The notes under the pieces: generated by a model | The model's input: the letters and a program-made list of their open reading frames with translations, nothing else | Databases searched by the model: none | Told to the model about the DNA's origin: nothing | Assembly (NCBI GenBank): GCA_934486735.1 | Contig: CAKSQL010000023.1 | Location: 1-46,721 of the forward strand | Source: an uncultured Clostridia bacterium | Lineage (GTDB): Bacteria > Bacillota > Clostridia > UBA1381 | DNA length: 46,721 bases | Reading direction: 5' to 3' | Made by a program: the position numbers and the translations under genes | Part shown: positions 10,880-17,752 of the stretch, in pieces | Layout: each line of letters opens with the position of its first letter | How positions within the stretch are numbered: the first letter of the stretch is position 1

Positions 10880-10920
10880 AAAATCGGTTGCAACATTGGA
10901 TTTGCAACCGATTTTTGTAT
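10880..10920. terminator. Terminator-like hairpin inside the insertion remnant
   Basis: AAAATCGGTTGCAA and its exact reverse complement are separated by 8 bases and followed on the plus strand by TTTTTG. It could stop transcripts coming from the SLH operon and may stand in for the terminator displaced by the insertion. Confidence 0.6.
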
Positions 10921-11450
10921 TACTTGAGCCAATATTTGAATAAAGCCACGAATAAATGGCTCCAAAAGCCCCTTTATCCGTTTCCGTTTCGCAAGCTTTT
11001 TTAAATTCATACACGCAAAGCGGAGGGTTGCCTCAGCTTTTACTTTCGCCAATCCTCTGTATTGAGTGTACCTCATCGCATGCTTTTCTTTCGCATCTGC
11101 AAATACTCGCTCTATGGTTTATTTCCTTACATTTTTCCGGATCACTTTTATATTCCCGATAGCCCTAACGATTTGTTGTACTGTACCTTAATATTTCATT
11201 TGCGGGACATATCATACAGCCGTAATACTCATCATATATATTGTCATGTTTTTTGAAAAAGCCTTTCTTTGTCATCGGTCTTTTATATGACATTGACGGT
11301 ATTCTTTCATCATCTATTATTTGCTTTGCTAAAGCTGAAATCAATAGCTTTGTCTATATCGCGCAGTATATGATTTTCAGGCACTAAATCATTTATGCAA
11401 AGCATGTGAAGTTGTCCTTGTCTTTCTTGTCTGTTTCTTTTTTTGTACAT
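10917..11450 (-). pseudogene. IS1182-type transposase remnant (deleted and frameshifted)
   Basis: Reading from the ATG at 11450 on the minus strand, the N terminus matches the family (MYKKRNRQ, then LVPENHILRDIDKAIDFS). It then jumps to the C-terminal half: AKQIIDDERI, YKRPMTKKGFFKKH, YDEYYGC, ILRYSTTNR, a stop codon, then GYREYKSDPEKC. After frameshifts it continues as IERVFADAKEKHAMRYTQYR and FACMNLKKLAKRK. These blocks occur in this order in IS1182-type DDE transposases. The catalytic core between DFS and AKQII has been deleted, so no active enzyme can be made. Confidence 0.85.
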
Positions 11451-11527
11451 AACAAAACAGCTCAATTCTTGACATTTATATTATATCATAAATTGAGCTG
11501 TTTGTGTAGTATTTTGTCTACAGTCTG

Positions 11528-11565
11528 AATGCGTCATACGTTCTCGGTATGGCGCGTTGTTTTTG
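11528..11565 (+). terminator. Intrinsic terminator abutting the insertion-element end
   Basis: A 12-bp stem (11528-11539 with 11547-11558, two G-T wobbles) with a 7-base loop is followed by GTTTTT. The two A bases at the foot of the stem directly follow the inverted repeat of the IS remnant. Polarity fits the plus-strand SLH operon that ends at 10833, not metA. Confidence 0.75.
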
Positions 11566-11567
11566 AG

Positions 11568-12485
11568 TTATTTGATTGTATCGATATCGTAAGGCGTAAT
11601 CTGATATACAAAGTAGTTCAGCCAGTTGGAGAATAACAGATTCGCATGACTGCGCCAGCGCACAATCGGACTTTTTTTCGGGTCATCGTTCGGAAAATAG
11701 TGCTTTGGTATCTCGGGATTTATCCCTTTTTCCAAATCGCGCTTGTATTCGCCGGCGAGCGTGTCGGCATCGTATTCCGAATGCCCGGTAACGAATATCC
11801 GTCTGCCGCCTTTGGTAAAGATAATGTACGCTCCCGCCTCGTCCGACTCGGCAAGAATTTCAAGCTCCGGATGCTTGTGTATGTCAACCGAACGAACCTC
11901 GGTGTAGCGCGAATGCGGAGCGTAGAACTCGTTGTCAAAGCCTCGGACAAGCTTGGCAGTGCGGCGGTTTACCTTGTGCAGGAACACGCCGGAGCACTTT
12001 TTGTCTAAAGTGTATTTCGGGATTCCGTAGTGGTAAAAAAGCCCTGCCTGAGCCGCCCAGCAGATGTGCAGGGTAGAGGTTACGTGCGTTTTGCTCCACT
12101 CCATAATATCCTTGAGTTCGTCCCAGTAGTCGACATCCTTGAAGTCGAGATTTTCAACAGGCGCACCGGTTATTATCATTCCGTCATATTTTGACATTTT
12201 TATATCTGAAAAAGCTTTGTAAAATCTTAATAAATGTTCGGGCGGAGTGTTTTTTGATTGGTGCGACTGCATTGTGATAAAGTCAAATTCCACCTGGAGC
12301 GGAGAGTTACTCAAAAGCCGCAAAAGCTGAGTTTCTGTTGTGATTTTTGTCGGCATCAGGTTTACTATCGCAATTTTCAAGGGGCGGATATCCTGGTGCA
12401 TAGCCTTGCGCTCGCTCATTACAAATATATTCTCAGCGCGCAGCTGCTTTGTAGCCGGCAGCTTGTCGGGGACTCTTATCGGCAT
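11568..12485 (-). CDS. metA: Homoserine O-acetyltransferase, MetA type
   Basis: The enzyme acylates the hydroxyl of L-homoserine in the first committed step of methionine synthesis. The start at 12485 (MPIRVPDKLP) is preferred over the ATG five codons upstream because MetA proteins begin there and GAGAG is suitably placed. With this start the landmark residues fall on the reference numbers: Cys142 in HICWAAQ (acyl-enzyme nucleophile), and His235 and Glu237 in VTGHSEYD. Position 111 is Glu (TGAPVEN), the residue that gives acetyl-CoA rather than succinyl-CoA preference in characterised MetA proteins, where succinyltransferases have Gly. The predicted product is therefore O-acetyl-L-homoserine. 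The length of 305 residues is normal. The gene stands alone, divergent from the TepA-like gene; no SAM riboswitch was seen. Confidence 0.93.
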   Translation of the reverse strand: MPIRVPDKLPATKQLRAENIFVMSERKAMHQDIRPLKIAIVNLMPTKITTETQLLRLLSNSPLQVEFDFITMQSHQSKNTPPEHLLRFYKAFSDIKMSKYDGMIITGAPVENLDFKDVDYWDELKDIMEWSKTHVTSTLHICWAAQAGLFYHYGIPKYTLDKKCSGVFLHKVNRRTAKLVRGFDNEFYAPHSRYTEVRSVDIHKHPELEILAESDEAGAYIIFTKGGRRIFVTGHSEYDADTLAGEYKRDLEKGINPEIPKHYFPNDDPKKSPIVRWRSHANLLFSNWLNYFVYQITPYDIDTIK

Positions 12486-12583
12486 ATAATCATCTCTCAT
12501 TCTTTTGTAATATTTTTTTCGTATAAGGATAGTATAACATATATCGGCGAAAATTACAAGAAAAATATACGGAGGAAATCCAA

Positions 12584-13267
12584 ATGAGCAAAAAAGAAAA
12601 CAAAGACGATAAAATTGAGCAGATAACGGAAACGGGGAGCGTGGAAGTGGGGAACTCGCGCGGAAAGGTGCATTGCCTCACAATAATAGGTCAGATTGAG
12701 GGGCATGATATCCTGCCGCCGCAGAGCAAGACTACAAAATACGAGCATGTTCTGCCGCAGCTTGTTTCGGTGGAGGAGGACGACAGCATCGACGGCATGC
12801 TGATTCTTTTAAATACCGTTGGCGGAGATGTCGAGGCAGGGCTTGCAATTGCCGAAATGATTTCCGGGATGCGCAAACCGACGGTATCGCTTGTTTTGGG
12901 CGGAGGCCACAGCATAGGAGTGCCGCTCGGGGTTTCGGCGGATTATTCGTTTATTGCGCCGTCCGCCACCATGACGATACATCCGTTGAGAATGAACGGG
13001 ACAGTTTTGGGGGTCAGTCAGATGTATAAATATCTTGACAAAATGCAGGACAGAATAATACGCTTTGTTGTCCGAAATTCAAATATATCATTTGAAAAAT
13101 TCAAGGAGCTTATGCTCGCCACAGATGAAATGGCGACTGATATGGGAACGGTGCTTTTGGGAAAGCCGGCGGTTTCGTACGGGCTTATCAATAAGGTCGG
13201 CGGCGTGGCGGACGCACTGGATAAGCTGTATTCGATGATAGAACAAGCGAAGAACGGGAAGAAATAA
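12584..13267 (+). CDS. ClpP-family serine protease, TepA/YmfB-like
   Basis: CGGAGG lies 10 bases before the ATG. The 227-residue product has the ClpP/crotonase fold: ILLNTVGGDVEAGLAIAEMI (about 74-93) is the oxyanion-hole region, GGGHSIG gives the likely nucleophile Ser110, and TIHPL gives His133. The acid is probably Asp181 or Asp186. The length and the charged N terminus without a signal peptide match the cytosolic TepA (YmfB) branch of Firmicutes rather than housekeeping ClpP. TepA was linked to protein export in Bacillus, but its substrates are poorly defined. A hairpin terminator follows at once. No ClpX-type partner is nearby. Confidence 0.8.
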   Translation: MSKKENKDDKIEQITETGSVEVGNSRGKVHCLTIIGQIEGHDILPPQSKTTKYEHVLPQLVSVEEDDSIDGMLILLNTVGGDVEAGLAIAEMISGMRKPTVSLVLGGGHSIGVPLGVSADYSFIAPSATMTIHPLRMNGTVLGVSQMYKYLDKMQDRIIRFVVRNSNISFEKFKELMLATDEMATDMGTVLLGKPAVSYGLINKVGGVADALDKLYSMIEQAKNGKK

Positions 13268-13309
13268 AAAATATCTGCTCCCGGTTCGGAACGAGGCATA
13301 TATTTTTTG
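13268..13309. terminator. Probable bidirectional terminator after the TepA-like gene
   Basis: An A-rich left arm with TATCTGC pairs imperfectly with GGCATATATTTTTT; the inner arms CCGG and CGG add pairs. The plus side ends in six T. Read on the minus strand it also ends in a T-run, so it could end the convergent transcript starting near 13695. Confidence 0.5.
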
Positions 13310-13339
13310 GAAATTTCCGTAACAAAGCTGTATTTTTGA

Positions 13340-13530
13340 TTAAGTCATGCTTTTTTTTATATCGGGAAGATATGTTGCAACATTCATAAGCTTTTCATAT
13401 TCTTTTTTATATAACTTCGGATGCTTGTAATCGGGAAACTCAGCATATTTGTGATATGAAATCAAAGGAGATATCGGCGTAATCACCTTTCTTTATATCA
13501 AATTTTTCTTCCGAGACAATGCTGTCGTTC
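13340..13530 (-). pseudogene. Decayed coding remnant, unknown family
   Basis: On the minus strand two frames carry protein-like text but neither is a full gene. One reads DKNDSIVSEEKFDIKKGDYA and stops. A second frame continues with SYHKYAEFPDYKHPKLYKKE, KLMNVATYLPDIKKSMT and a stop at 13340. The frame switch without a good start or ribosome site suggests the tail of a broken gene. It lies downstream of the consensus promoter and structured element at 13548-13730. I do not recognise the family. It could instead be noncoding sequence with chance open frames. Confidence 0.35.
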
Positions 13531-13547
13531 TTATCTTTCAAGCATAG

Positions 13548-13695
13548 ACGAAGAAAAGTAATCCGAACCTGCCTAAAAAGGCATAATTTCGGCATATTTC
13601 GGCTTGTCGTCTTTGAAAGGCGCCAGCCTTTCGGCATCCTCAGCACCAAAATTCCGGCTCAAAATCGGAGTTCGGATTATTTCCCTCGGATGACA
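13548..13695 (-). ncRNA. Candidate structured RNA (small RNA or orphan riboswitch)
   Basis: Starting about 7 bases below a consensus promoter, the minus strand can fold into a closed domain. The outer helix pairs CGAGGGAAATAATCCGAAC (13688-13670) with its partner at 13568-13549: 19 pairs including wobbles and one bulged base. Inside it, GGTGC pairs with GCGCC around an asymmetric loop and a GCC-GAAA-GGC tetraloop hairpin (13647-13619), and GCC-TTTTTA-GGC forms another hairpin (13582-13571). The motif GCCGAAAT occurs twice between them. I compared it from memory with the T-box, SAM, TPP, lysine, glycine, cobalamin, c-di-AMP, M-box, SRP and RNase P consensus sequences and none fits. It may be a free small RNA or the leader of the decayed gene downstream. 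Confidence 0.5.
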
Positions 13696-13701
13696 TATTC
13701 A

Positions 13702-13730
13702 ATTATAATGTGCGTATAAATAAAAGTCAA
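13702..13730 (-). promoter_or_regulatory. Consensus sigma-A promoter for the structured RNA
   Basis: On the minus strand TTGACT (13730-13725) and TATAAT (13707-13702) are separated by exactly 17 bases. Predicted initiation is near 13695. No intact gene follows, which is why the transcript is proposed to be the RNA at 13548-13695. Confidence 0.7.
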
Positions 13731-13789
13731 TAAACCGTTGATTTATACGGAGTCTGTATACAATCGCTTAGTGAAGAAAGCGGTGTATT

Positions 13790-16700
13790 TTAAATCAAAA
13801 CCCACTTGGGCAGCCATTTCAAAAAGGTGGTGACATATGTTGGATTCACCGGAATCCCTGCAAGAACAGGATAGAACACTGCGAACAGGACAACCACGCA
13901 GAACGCGTACACGATTGCCGCTTTTTTTACCCATGCACGTTCCGCAGCGAGAGTATATATCGCATATCCGTTCATCAGCACCACAAACGGAACCGAAGGG
14001 AAATAGTGGTAGATAAAGGTGGTGCGTGTAACCGGCGCCCAGGGCAGGAAATTCGCCGCGTATGCAATAATCAGAAACAGCGCCGTCTTATTCTTATTCT
14101 TTATTGCAAGCACAATGCAGAAAATCATCGAAGCGATTCCGAACCACCACACAAGCGGATTGCCGAACGCACTTATTCCTGCCTTGAAGCCGTTCTCAAA
14201 GCTGCATGAGTAGTACCAAATCGGGCGAATCATGAGCGGCCATGTGTACCATGGCGAGGAATAGGCATGCGTGCTTTCAACAACCGTCTTTGAGTGGTAT
14301 GTGAATATATCGGTCTGATTTTTCCATATTCCCCAAATGCCCTCGCCGTTCGCGCGCAGGTAGGGAATATATGAAAGCATATAAATCGCAATCGGGACAA
14401 TCACAAAGAATATGCAGCAGAAAAGCAAGGTTTTTATGGTATACTTCGGAAACTTTTCAATAATTGCAGCATTCTCAGGCGAATCGGGAGCTTTTTTTGC
14501 CGCGATATATTCATCGGCGCGCGCATAGATAATCATAAAGAATATTATGGCAACGCCTGCCGCGGCGTAGATTCCGGTCCACTTGCACGCAATGGCAAGC
14601 CCGGTCGAGATTCCGCACAAGCCGAGCGGCAGCAGCGTCTTTTTTAGGTCGGTATCGTAAAAGCTTTTTTGCAAATAGACATAGATGAACATGTACATAA
14701 GCATGATAAAAAATGTGACATAGACATCTATTGTCGATATTCTTGTCTGCACAAAGTGCATAAAATCAAAGGCAAAGGATATTGTGATGACCGACGCAAG
14801 CCATGTACGGCGCAAAAGGAATTTTGCGAAAATATACATGACAGGGAGCATCAGAACGCCGAAAAGCGTTCCGGAAAAACGCCAGCCGAATGGGGTCATT
14901 CCGAAAAGTCGTATGCCGATTGAAATGAATATTTTTCCGAGCGGCGGATGAGTCCATTCGTAAACGGGCAGCTTGTGAATAAACTCATATCCTGTCCGCG
15001 CATGATATATTTCGTCAAAATAGGTGCTGTTCATATAAGTTTCCTGCTCGGGAACAAGCTCCTGCTCGTCAAAGAGTCCCGAAAGCGAGTCGGCATTTGC
15101 GATTTTTATAAGATTGTCGTCCTCGTCGGTGAAAGCCATTTCCTCGAACACAACGTCCTTTGATGCTGACAGTGTTACCGATGCCGCAGCCACATTTTCA
15201 CAGTCGAGAGTGCTCCAGAAAAAGACCTCGGCATCGTCCGATGTAAGCTCCTTTGTGATATTGCCGCCCGAATCGGCAAGGCTGACTGTAAGAATCCTTT
15301 TTTTGTCGAGCGGATACGAACCGAGGAAGAATTTCATTCCATGCACGTTTTCCTCGCGTTCAAATTCGATTGTGACGCTTTCTCCGCTTGTCAGAGTATA
15401 CTCGCTCTGTGCCGCTTTTGTGTCGCCAAGCGCGGTGAACGCGATTATGGCATAGACAGCCGTTATTACGCTCATGATTATAACATCCGCTCTTGAAAAG
15501 GACGGCAGCTTTACCGATTTTTGCATAGTCCGAGTCCTTGAGGCAGGCTTTTTCTTAAGCGGTGAGTGCAGTTTGTCGGCCGAATATGCAAGATAGAGAA
15601 GAATGACAATATTCAAAAACGACGCAAGCATAATCGCAGGTGACTTGTAATATTTCGACGGGTCGGTTTCGTAGATAAAGAGTATATACGCGGTGTTGAA
15701 GAACTGAGACAGCGAAAAGAGCGTAAAAAGTCTTAAATGTCTCAGGTCGCGGCTCAGGCAGAACGCAAAAAGCATCATTGCCATTGTGGGATATGCGTAC
15801 CGCTCATGCATTTTTACCGAGAGCATGAACGCCGCAAAGCATATAAATCCTCCGGTATAGAAATATCGCGAGCGGCGCTTGTCTTTGGAGAGGATATAAA
15901 AGGAAACAAGCGTTATCGCAGCAAGAAAGACGGTGCTTACGAGATTGGCTGCCAGCGTGACATCGTCCCAGTTTTTGCCGAAAGCCGCCCAAAGATTAAA
16001 TGCGTTTATCGTGAGATATGGATATGACTTGAGTGTGCCGACATATTGTTCGGCAACGTTTGAAAGTCCGAACGGCAGCGCGAGAACAAGTGCAAAAAGC
16101 ATAGCAAAAAGTGCCGCACCAATGTTTTTGATAAGCTTTTGCGCGCTGAAATCCGATGAAACATTTTCCCAAAACGCGAACAAAACAAGCGGCGTGAACA
16201 TGCATGCCTGCGGCTTTACAAATATTGCAAGTGCAAATACAAAGTAGCCGCAGAGCGTTTTTTTCTCGGTGAGCAGAATTATCACCGCCAGCATCAAAAG
16301 CGTAACGACCGAATCGACCTGTCCCCAAATCGACGAGTTCAGAATAACTGTCGGATTGAAGATGAAAAGGGCAGGGAGCAGGAGCGAGCTTTTTTTTGAG
16401 TATTTGTATAAAAGCAGTCCTGTCAGTATGTCTGCACAGATTGCAGGCAGCTTTATCAATATAAGCTCTGCCGCACCGGATAAGCCGAACGCGGTTTTGA
16501 AAAATCCCAAAATCCACAGCACGTACATATATCCGGGCGGATAGTCTGTAAAGCTGTCCGATGCGTAAAAAGCAGGAATTCCGTCCTTAAAAAGCATGTC
16601 CGACCAGGCGATAAAATCGTTCACATCGGTCTGATGTCCCTTAAAAAGAGCCGCGAAGATGATTCGCAAAACAAACCCTGCCGCAAAAAGCAGAATCACA

Positions 16701-16798
16701 CTGCGCCGCCTGGGACTTTTGTCAAACAAACAGCTGTTCCTTTCGGCAAATATTCCGAAGCAGGCAAATATTATTAAGGTCGATATAATTACAAGCAT
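13790..16798 (-). CDS. Membrane glycosyltransferase with two fused GT-C modules, PMT type
   Basis: The ATG at 16798 is chosen over the upstream TTG at 16816 because CGGAG lies 7 bases before it. The product has 1002 residues and about 20 predicted membrane segments. The N-terminal half (about 1-420) resembles polyprenyl-phosphate-dependent GT-C mannosyl- or glucosyltransferases: an acidic loop TDVNDF (58-62), DYPPGY (about 85-90) and multiple hydrophobic helices. A short beta-rich extracytoplasmic segment follows (about 450-580). The C-terminal half is a GT39/protein O-mannosyltransferase-like domain with the catalytic-loop acidic pair in YFDEIYHARTG (about 593), then THPPLGK and CKWTG. It would move sugars from a lipid carrier to a protein or polymer outside the membrane. 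No partner gene is adjacent. A single gene carrying both modules is uncommon. Confidence 0.85.
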   Translation of the reverse strand: MLVIISTLIIFACFGIFAERNSCLFDKSPRRRSVILLFAAGFVLRIIFAALFKGHQTDVNDFIAWSDMLFKDGIPAFYASDSFTDYPPGYMYVLWILGFFKTAFGLSGAAELILIKLPAICADILTGLLLYKYSKKSSLLLPALFIFNPTVILNSSIWGQVDSVVTLLMLAVIILLTEKKTLCGYFVFALAIFVKPQACMFTPLVLFAFWENVSSDFSAQKLIKNIGAALFAMLFALVLALPFGLSNVAEQYVGTLKSYPYLTINAFNLWAAFGKNWDDVTLAANLVSTVFLAAITLVSFYILSKDKRRSRYFYTGGFICFAAFMLSVKMHERYAYPTMAMMLFAFCLSRDLRHLRLFTLFSLSQFFNTAYILFIYETDPSKYYKSPAIMLASFLNIVILLYLAYSADKLHSPLKKKPASRTRTMQKSVKLPSFSRADVIIMSVITAVYAIIAFTALGDTKAAQSEYTLTSGESVTIEFEREENVHGMKFFLGSYPLDKKRILTVSLADSGGNITKELTSDDAEVFFWSTLDCENVAAASVTLSASKDVVFEEMAFTDEDDNLIKIANADSLSGLFDEQELVPEQETYMNSTYFDEIYHARTGYEFIHKLPVYEWTHPPLGKIFISIGIRLFGMTPFGWRFSGTLFGVLMLPVMYIFAKFLLRRTWLASVITISFAFDFMHFVQTRISTIDVYVTFFIMLMYMFIYVYLQKSFYDTDLKKTLLPLGLCGISTGLAIACKWTGIYAAAGVAIIFFMIIYARADEYIAAKKAPDSPENAAIIEKFPKYTIKTLLFCCIFFVIVPIAIYMLSYIPYLRANGEGIWGIWKNQTDIFTYHSKTVVESTHAYSSPWYTWPLMIRPIWYYSCSFENGFKAGISAFGNPLVWWFGIASMIFCIVLAIKNKNKTALFLIIAYAANFLPWAPVTRTTFIYHYFPSVPFVVLMNGYAIYTLAAERAWVKKAAIVYAFCVVVLFAVFYPVLAGIPVNPTYVTTFLKWLPKWVLI

Positions 16799-16988
16799 AA
16801 CAGTCTCCGTTTCCAAAATTTATTTTCCATTATATATTATACTAAAAAAAATAAAAAATTTCAATAAAAATGTTTAAAAATAAAAAAATGTGGTATATAA
16901 ATAATATAGAGGATAAGAAAAAATAAAGGTGCAAATCTTGAAAATTTTCACACTTCCTCTTAAAAATCAAAAGCAAAGGGTGATCTGT

Positions 16989-17528
16989 ATGAAGTTCAAC
17001 ATTATCGGAAGAAAAATTGAAGTTACTGACAAAATAACGGATTATGTGGAAAAGAAACTCAGCAAGCTTGATAAATTTTTTAAGGACGAAACCGAGGCAC
17101 GGGTTGTTTTGGGAACAATAAAGGACCGGGAGTATATCGAGGCGACGGTCTATGCATCGGGTATGATTTATCGTGCCGAGGTTACAGATAACGATATTAT
17201 GGCGGCGATAGATCGTATTGTTGACGTAATTGAACGCCAGATAAGAAAAAACAAAACAAGACTTGAAAAGAAAATCAAGCGTGATGCGCTTGCCGACCCG
17301 AGAATGATAAGCGGCGAGGACTATAAAGACGGCGAGGACGGCGGCGAGTTTAAGATTATCAAGAAAAAACGTTTCCACGTAAAGCCGATGAGTACGGAGG
17401 AGGCAATTTTGCAAATGAATCTTTTGGGACATAATTTCTTCGTATTCAAAAACCAGGATACAGATGAGATGAACCTTGTCTATAAAAGAAAAGATGGTAA
17501 TTATGCAATAATTGAGTCGATTGAGTAG
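16989..17528 (+). CDS. hpf: Ribosome hibernation-promoting factor, long form
   Basis: The start is set at the ATG at 16989 (MKFNIIGRKIEVTD) because AAAGGG is suitably placed and family members begin with this beta strand; an upstream in-frame ATG at 16929 adds 20 unrelated residues. The N-terminal domain (about 1-100) is the beta-alpha-beta-beta-beta-alpha fold that occupies the A/P-site region of the 30S subunit. After an acidic linker (EDYKDGEDGGE) the C-terminal domain (about 120-175, RFHVKPMSTEEAILQM) dimerises two factors to form 100S ribosomes. The length of 179 residues is typical of the long form in Firmicutes. It is monocistronic, with a separate promoter driving the genes downstream. 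Confidence 0.95.
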   Translation: MKFNIIGRKIEVTDKITDYVEKKLSKLDKFFKDETEARVVLGTIKDREYIEATVYASGMIYRAEVTDNDIMAAIDRIVDVIERQIRKNKTRLEKKIKRDALADPRMISGEDYKDGEDGGEFKIIKKKRFHVKPMSTEEAILQMNLLGHNFFVFKNQDTDEMNLVYKRKDGNYAIIESIE

Positions 17529-17577
17529 TAAAAAGGCGCAATTTCGACATAAAAATAAAAATTTTTCCAAAAAGGTC

Positions 17578-17606
17578 TTTACAAATACAAAAAGTTGTGA
17601 TATAAT
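17578..17606 (+). promoter_or_regulatory. Sigma-A promoter of the uraA-pyrR transcript
   Basis: TTTACA (17578-17583) and TATAAT (17601-17606) are separated by 17 bases, with TGTGA just before the -10. Transcription would start near 17613 and leave a leader of about 140 bases before uraA. Confidence 0.8.
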
Positions 17607-17613
17607 TTATAAA

Positions 17614-17752
17614 AATAAATTAAAGGGTCTTTAAATTGATGCGGGACATCAGCAAGACGAGCATAACATAAGTATGGTAGAAAAGCAAGATACGCTTATT
17701 TTGTCCTGTCCGCATTAACGGACAGGACTTTTTTGTAGGGAGAGTTTGGAAA
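17614..17752 (+). promoter_or_regulatory. Transcription attenuator leader of uraA-pyrR
   Basis: The leader ends in a strong terminator (17703-17734). Three exclusive pairings are visible. A small hairpin is TGATG-CGGGA-CATCA (17637-17651). An antiterminator forms when ATGCGGGAC (17639-17647) pairs with GTCCGCAT (17708-17715) with one bulged G, which removes the terminator's left arm. A middle hairpin at about 17669-17700 has a purine-rich loop. The ATG at 17639 also opens a 10-codon reading frame (MRDISKTSIT) ending at 17671, with AAAGGG upstream, so a leader peptide is possible. The usual PyrR-binding loop (AGAGAGGCU type) is not seen, although pyrR lies in the operon. Confidence 0.6.
17703..17734 (+). 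terminator. Attenuator terminator upstream of uraA
   Basis: GTCCTGTCCG and CGGACAGGAC form a perfect 10-bp stem with loop CATTAA, followed by six T. Its position 19 bases before the uraA start marks it as conditional rather than a gene end. Confidence 0.9.

Larger units (their letters stand above)
10868..11527 (-). mobile_element. Internally deleted IS1182-family element with intact inverted repeats
   Basis: Perfect 17-bp terminal inverted repeats bound the element: CAGACTGTAGACAAAAT at 10868-10884 and its reverse complement at 11511-11527. At 660 bp it is far shorter than the usual 1.6-2 kb of the family, because the middle of the transposase is gone and the rest is frameshifted. Just inside the right end a 13-bp perfect inverted repeat (11455-11467 with 11491-11503) precedes the transposase start, as in insertion sequences that shield their start from outside transcription. 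Inside the left end a 14-bp perfect stem (10880-10893 with 10902-10915) followed by a T-run looks like an intrinsic terminator. No target duplication is visible. It cannot move by itself but could be moved in trans by a full copy. Confidence 0.85.

Noticed and set aside
10768..11076. Open frame of about 100 codons on the minus strand after the SLH cluster
   Set aside because: Its first half is the C terminus of the IS1182 transposase remnant and its second half reads through a hairpin and out of the element into the SLH gene; it is not an independent gene.
13548..13695. T-box, SAM, TPP or lysine riboswitch in the TepA-GT interval
   Set aside because: None of the diagnostic sequence blocks of these classes was found, so it is listed only as an unassigned structured RNA candidate.
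16842..17570. Long minus-strand open frame of 242 codons over hpf
   Set aside because: It is antisense to the clearly recognised hibernation factor and its text resembles no protein.
17614..17752. Purine or xanthine riboswitch upstream of the permease
   Set aside because: The conserved loop sequences of the purine aptamer are absent, and the permease motifs and the pyrR neighbour point to uracil.
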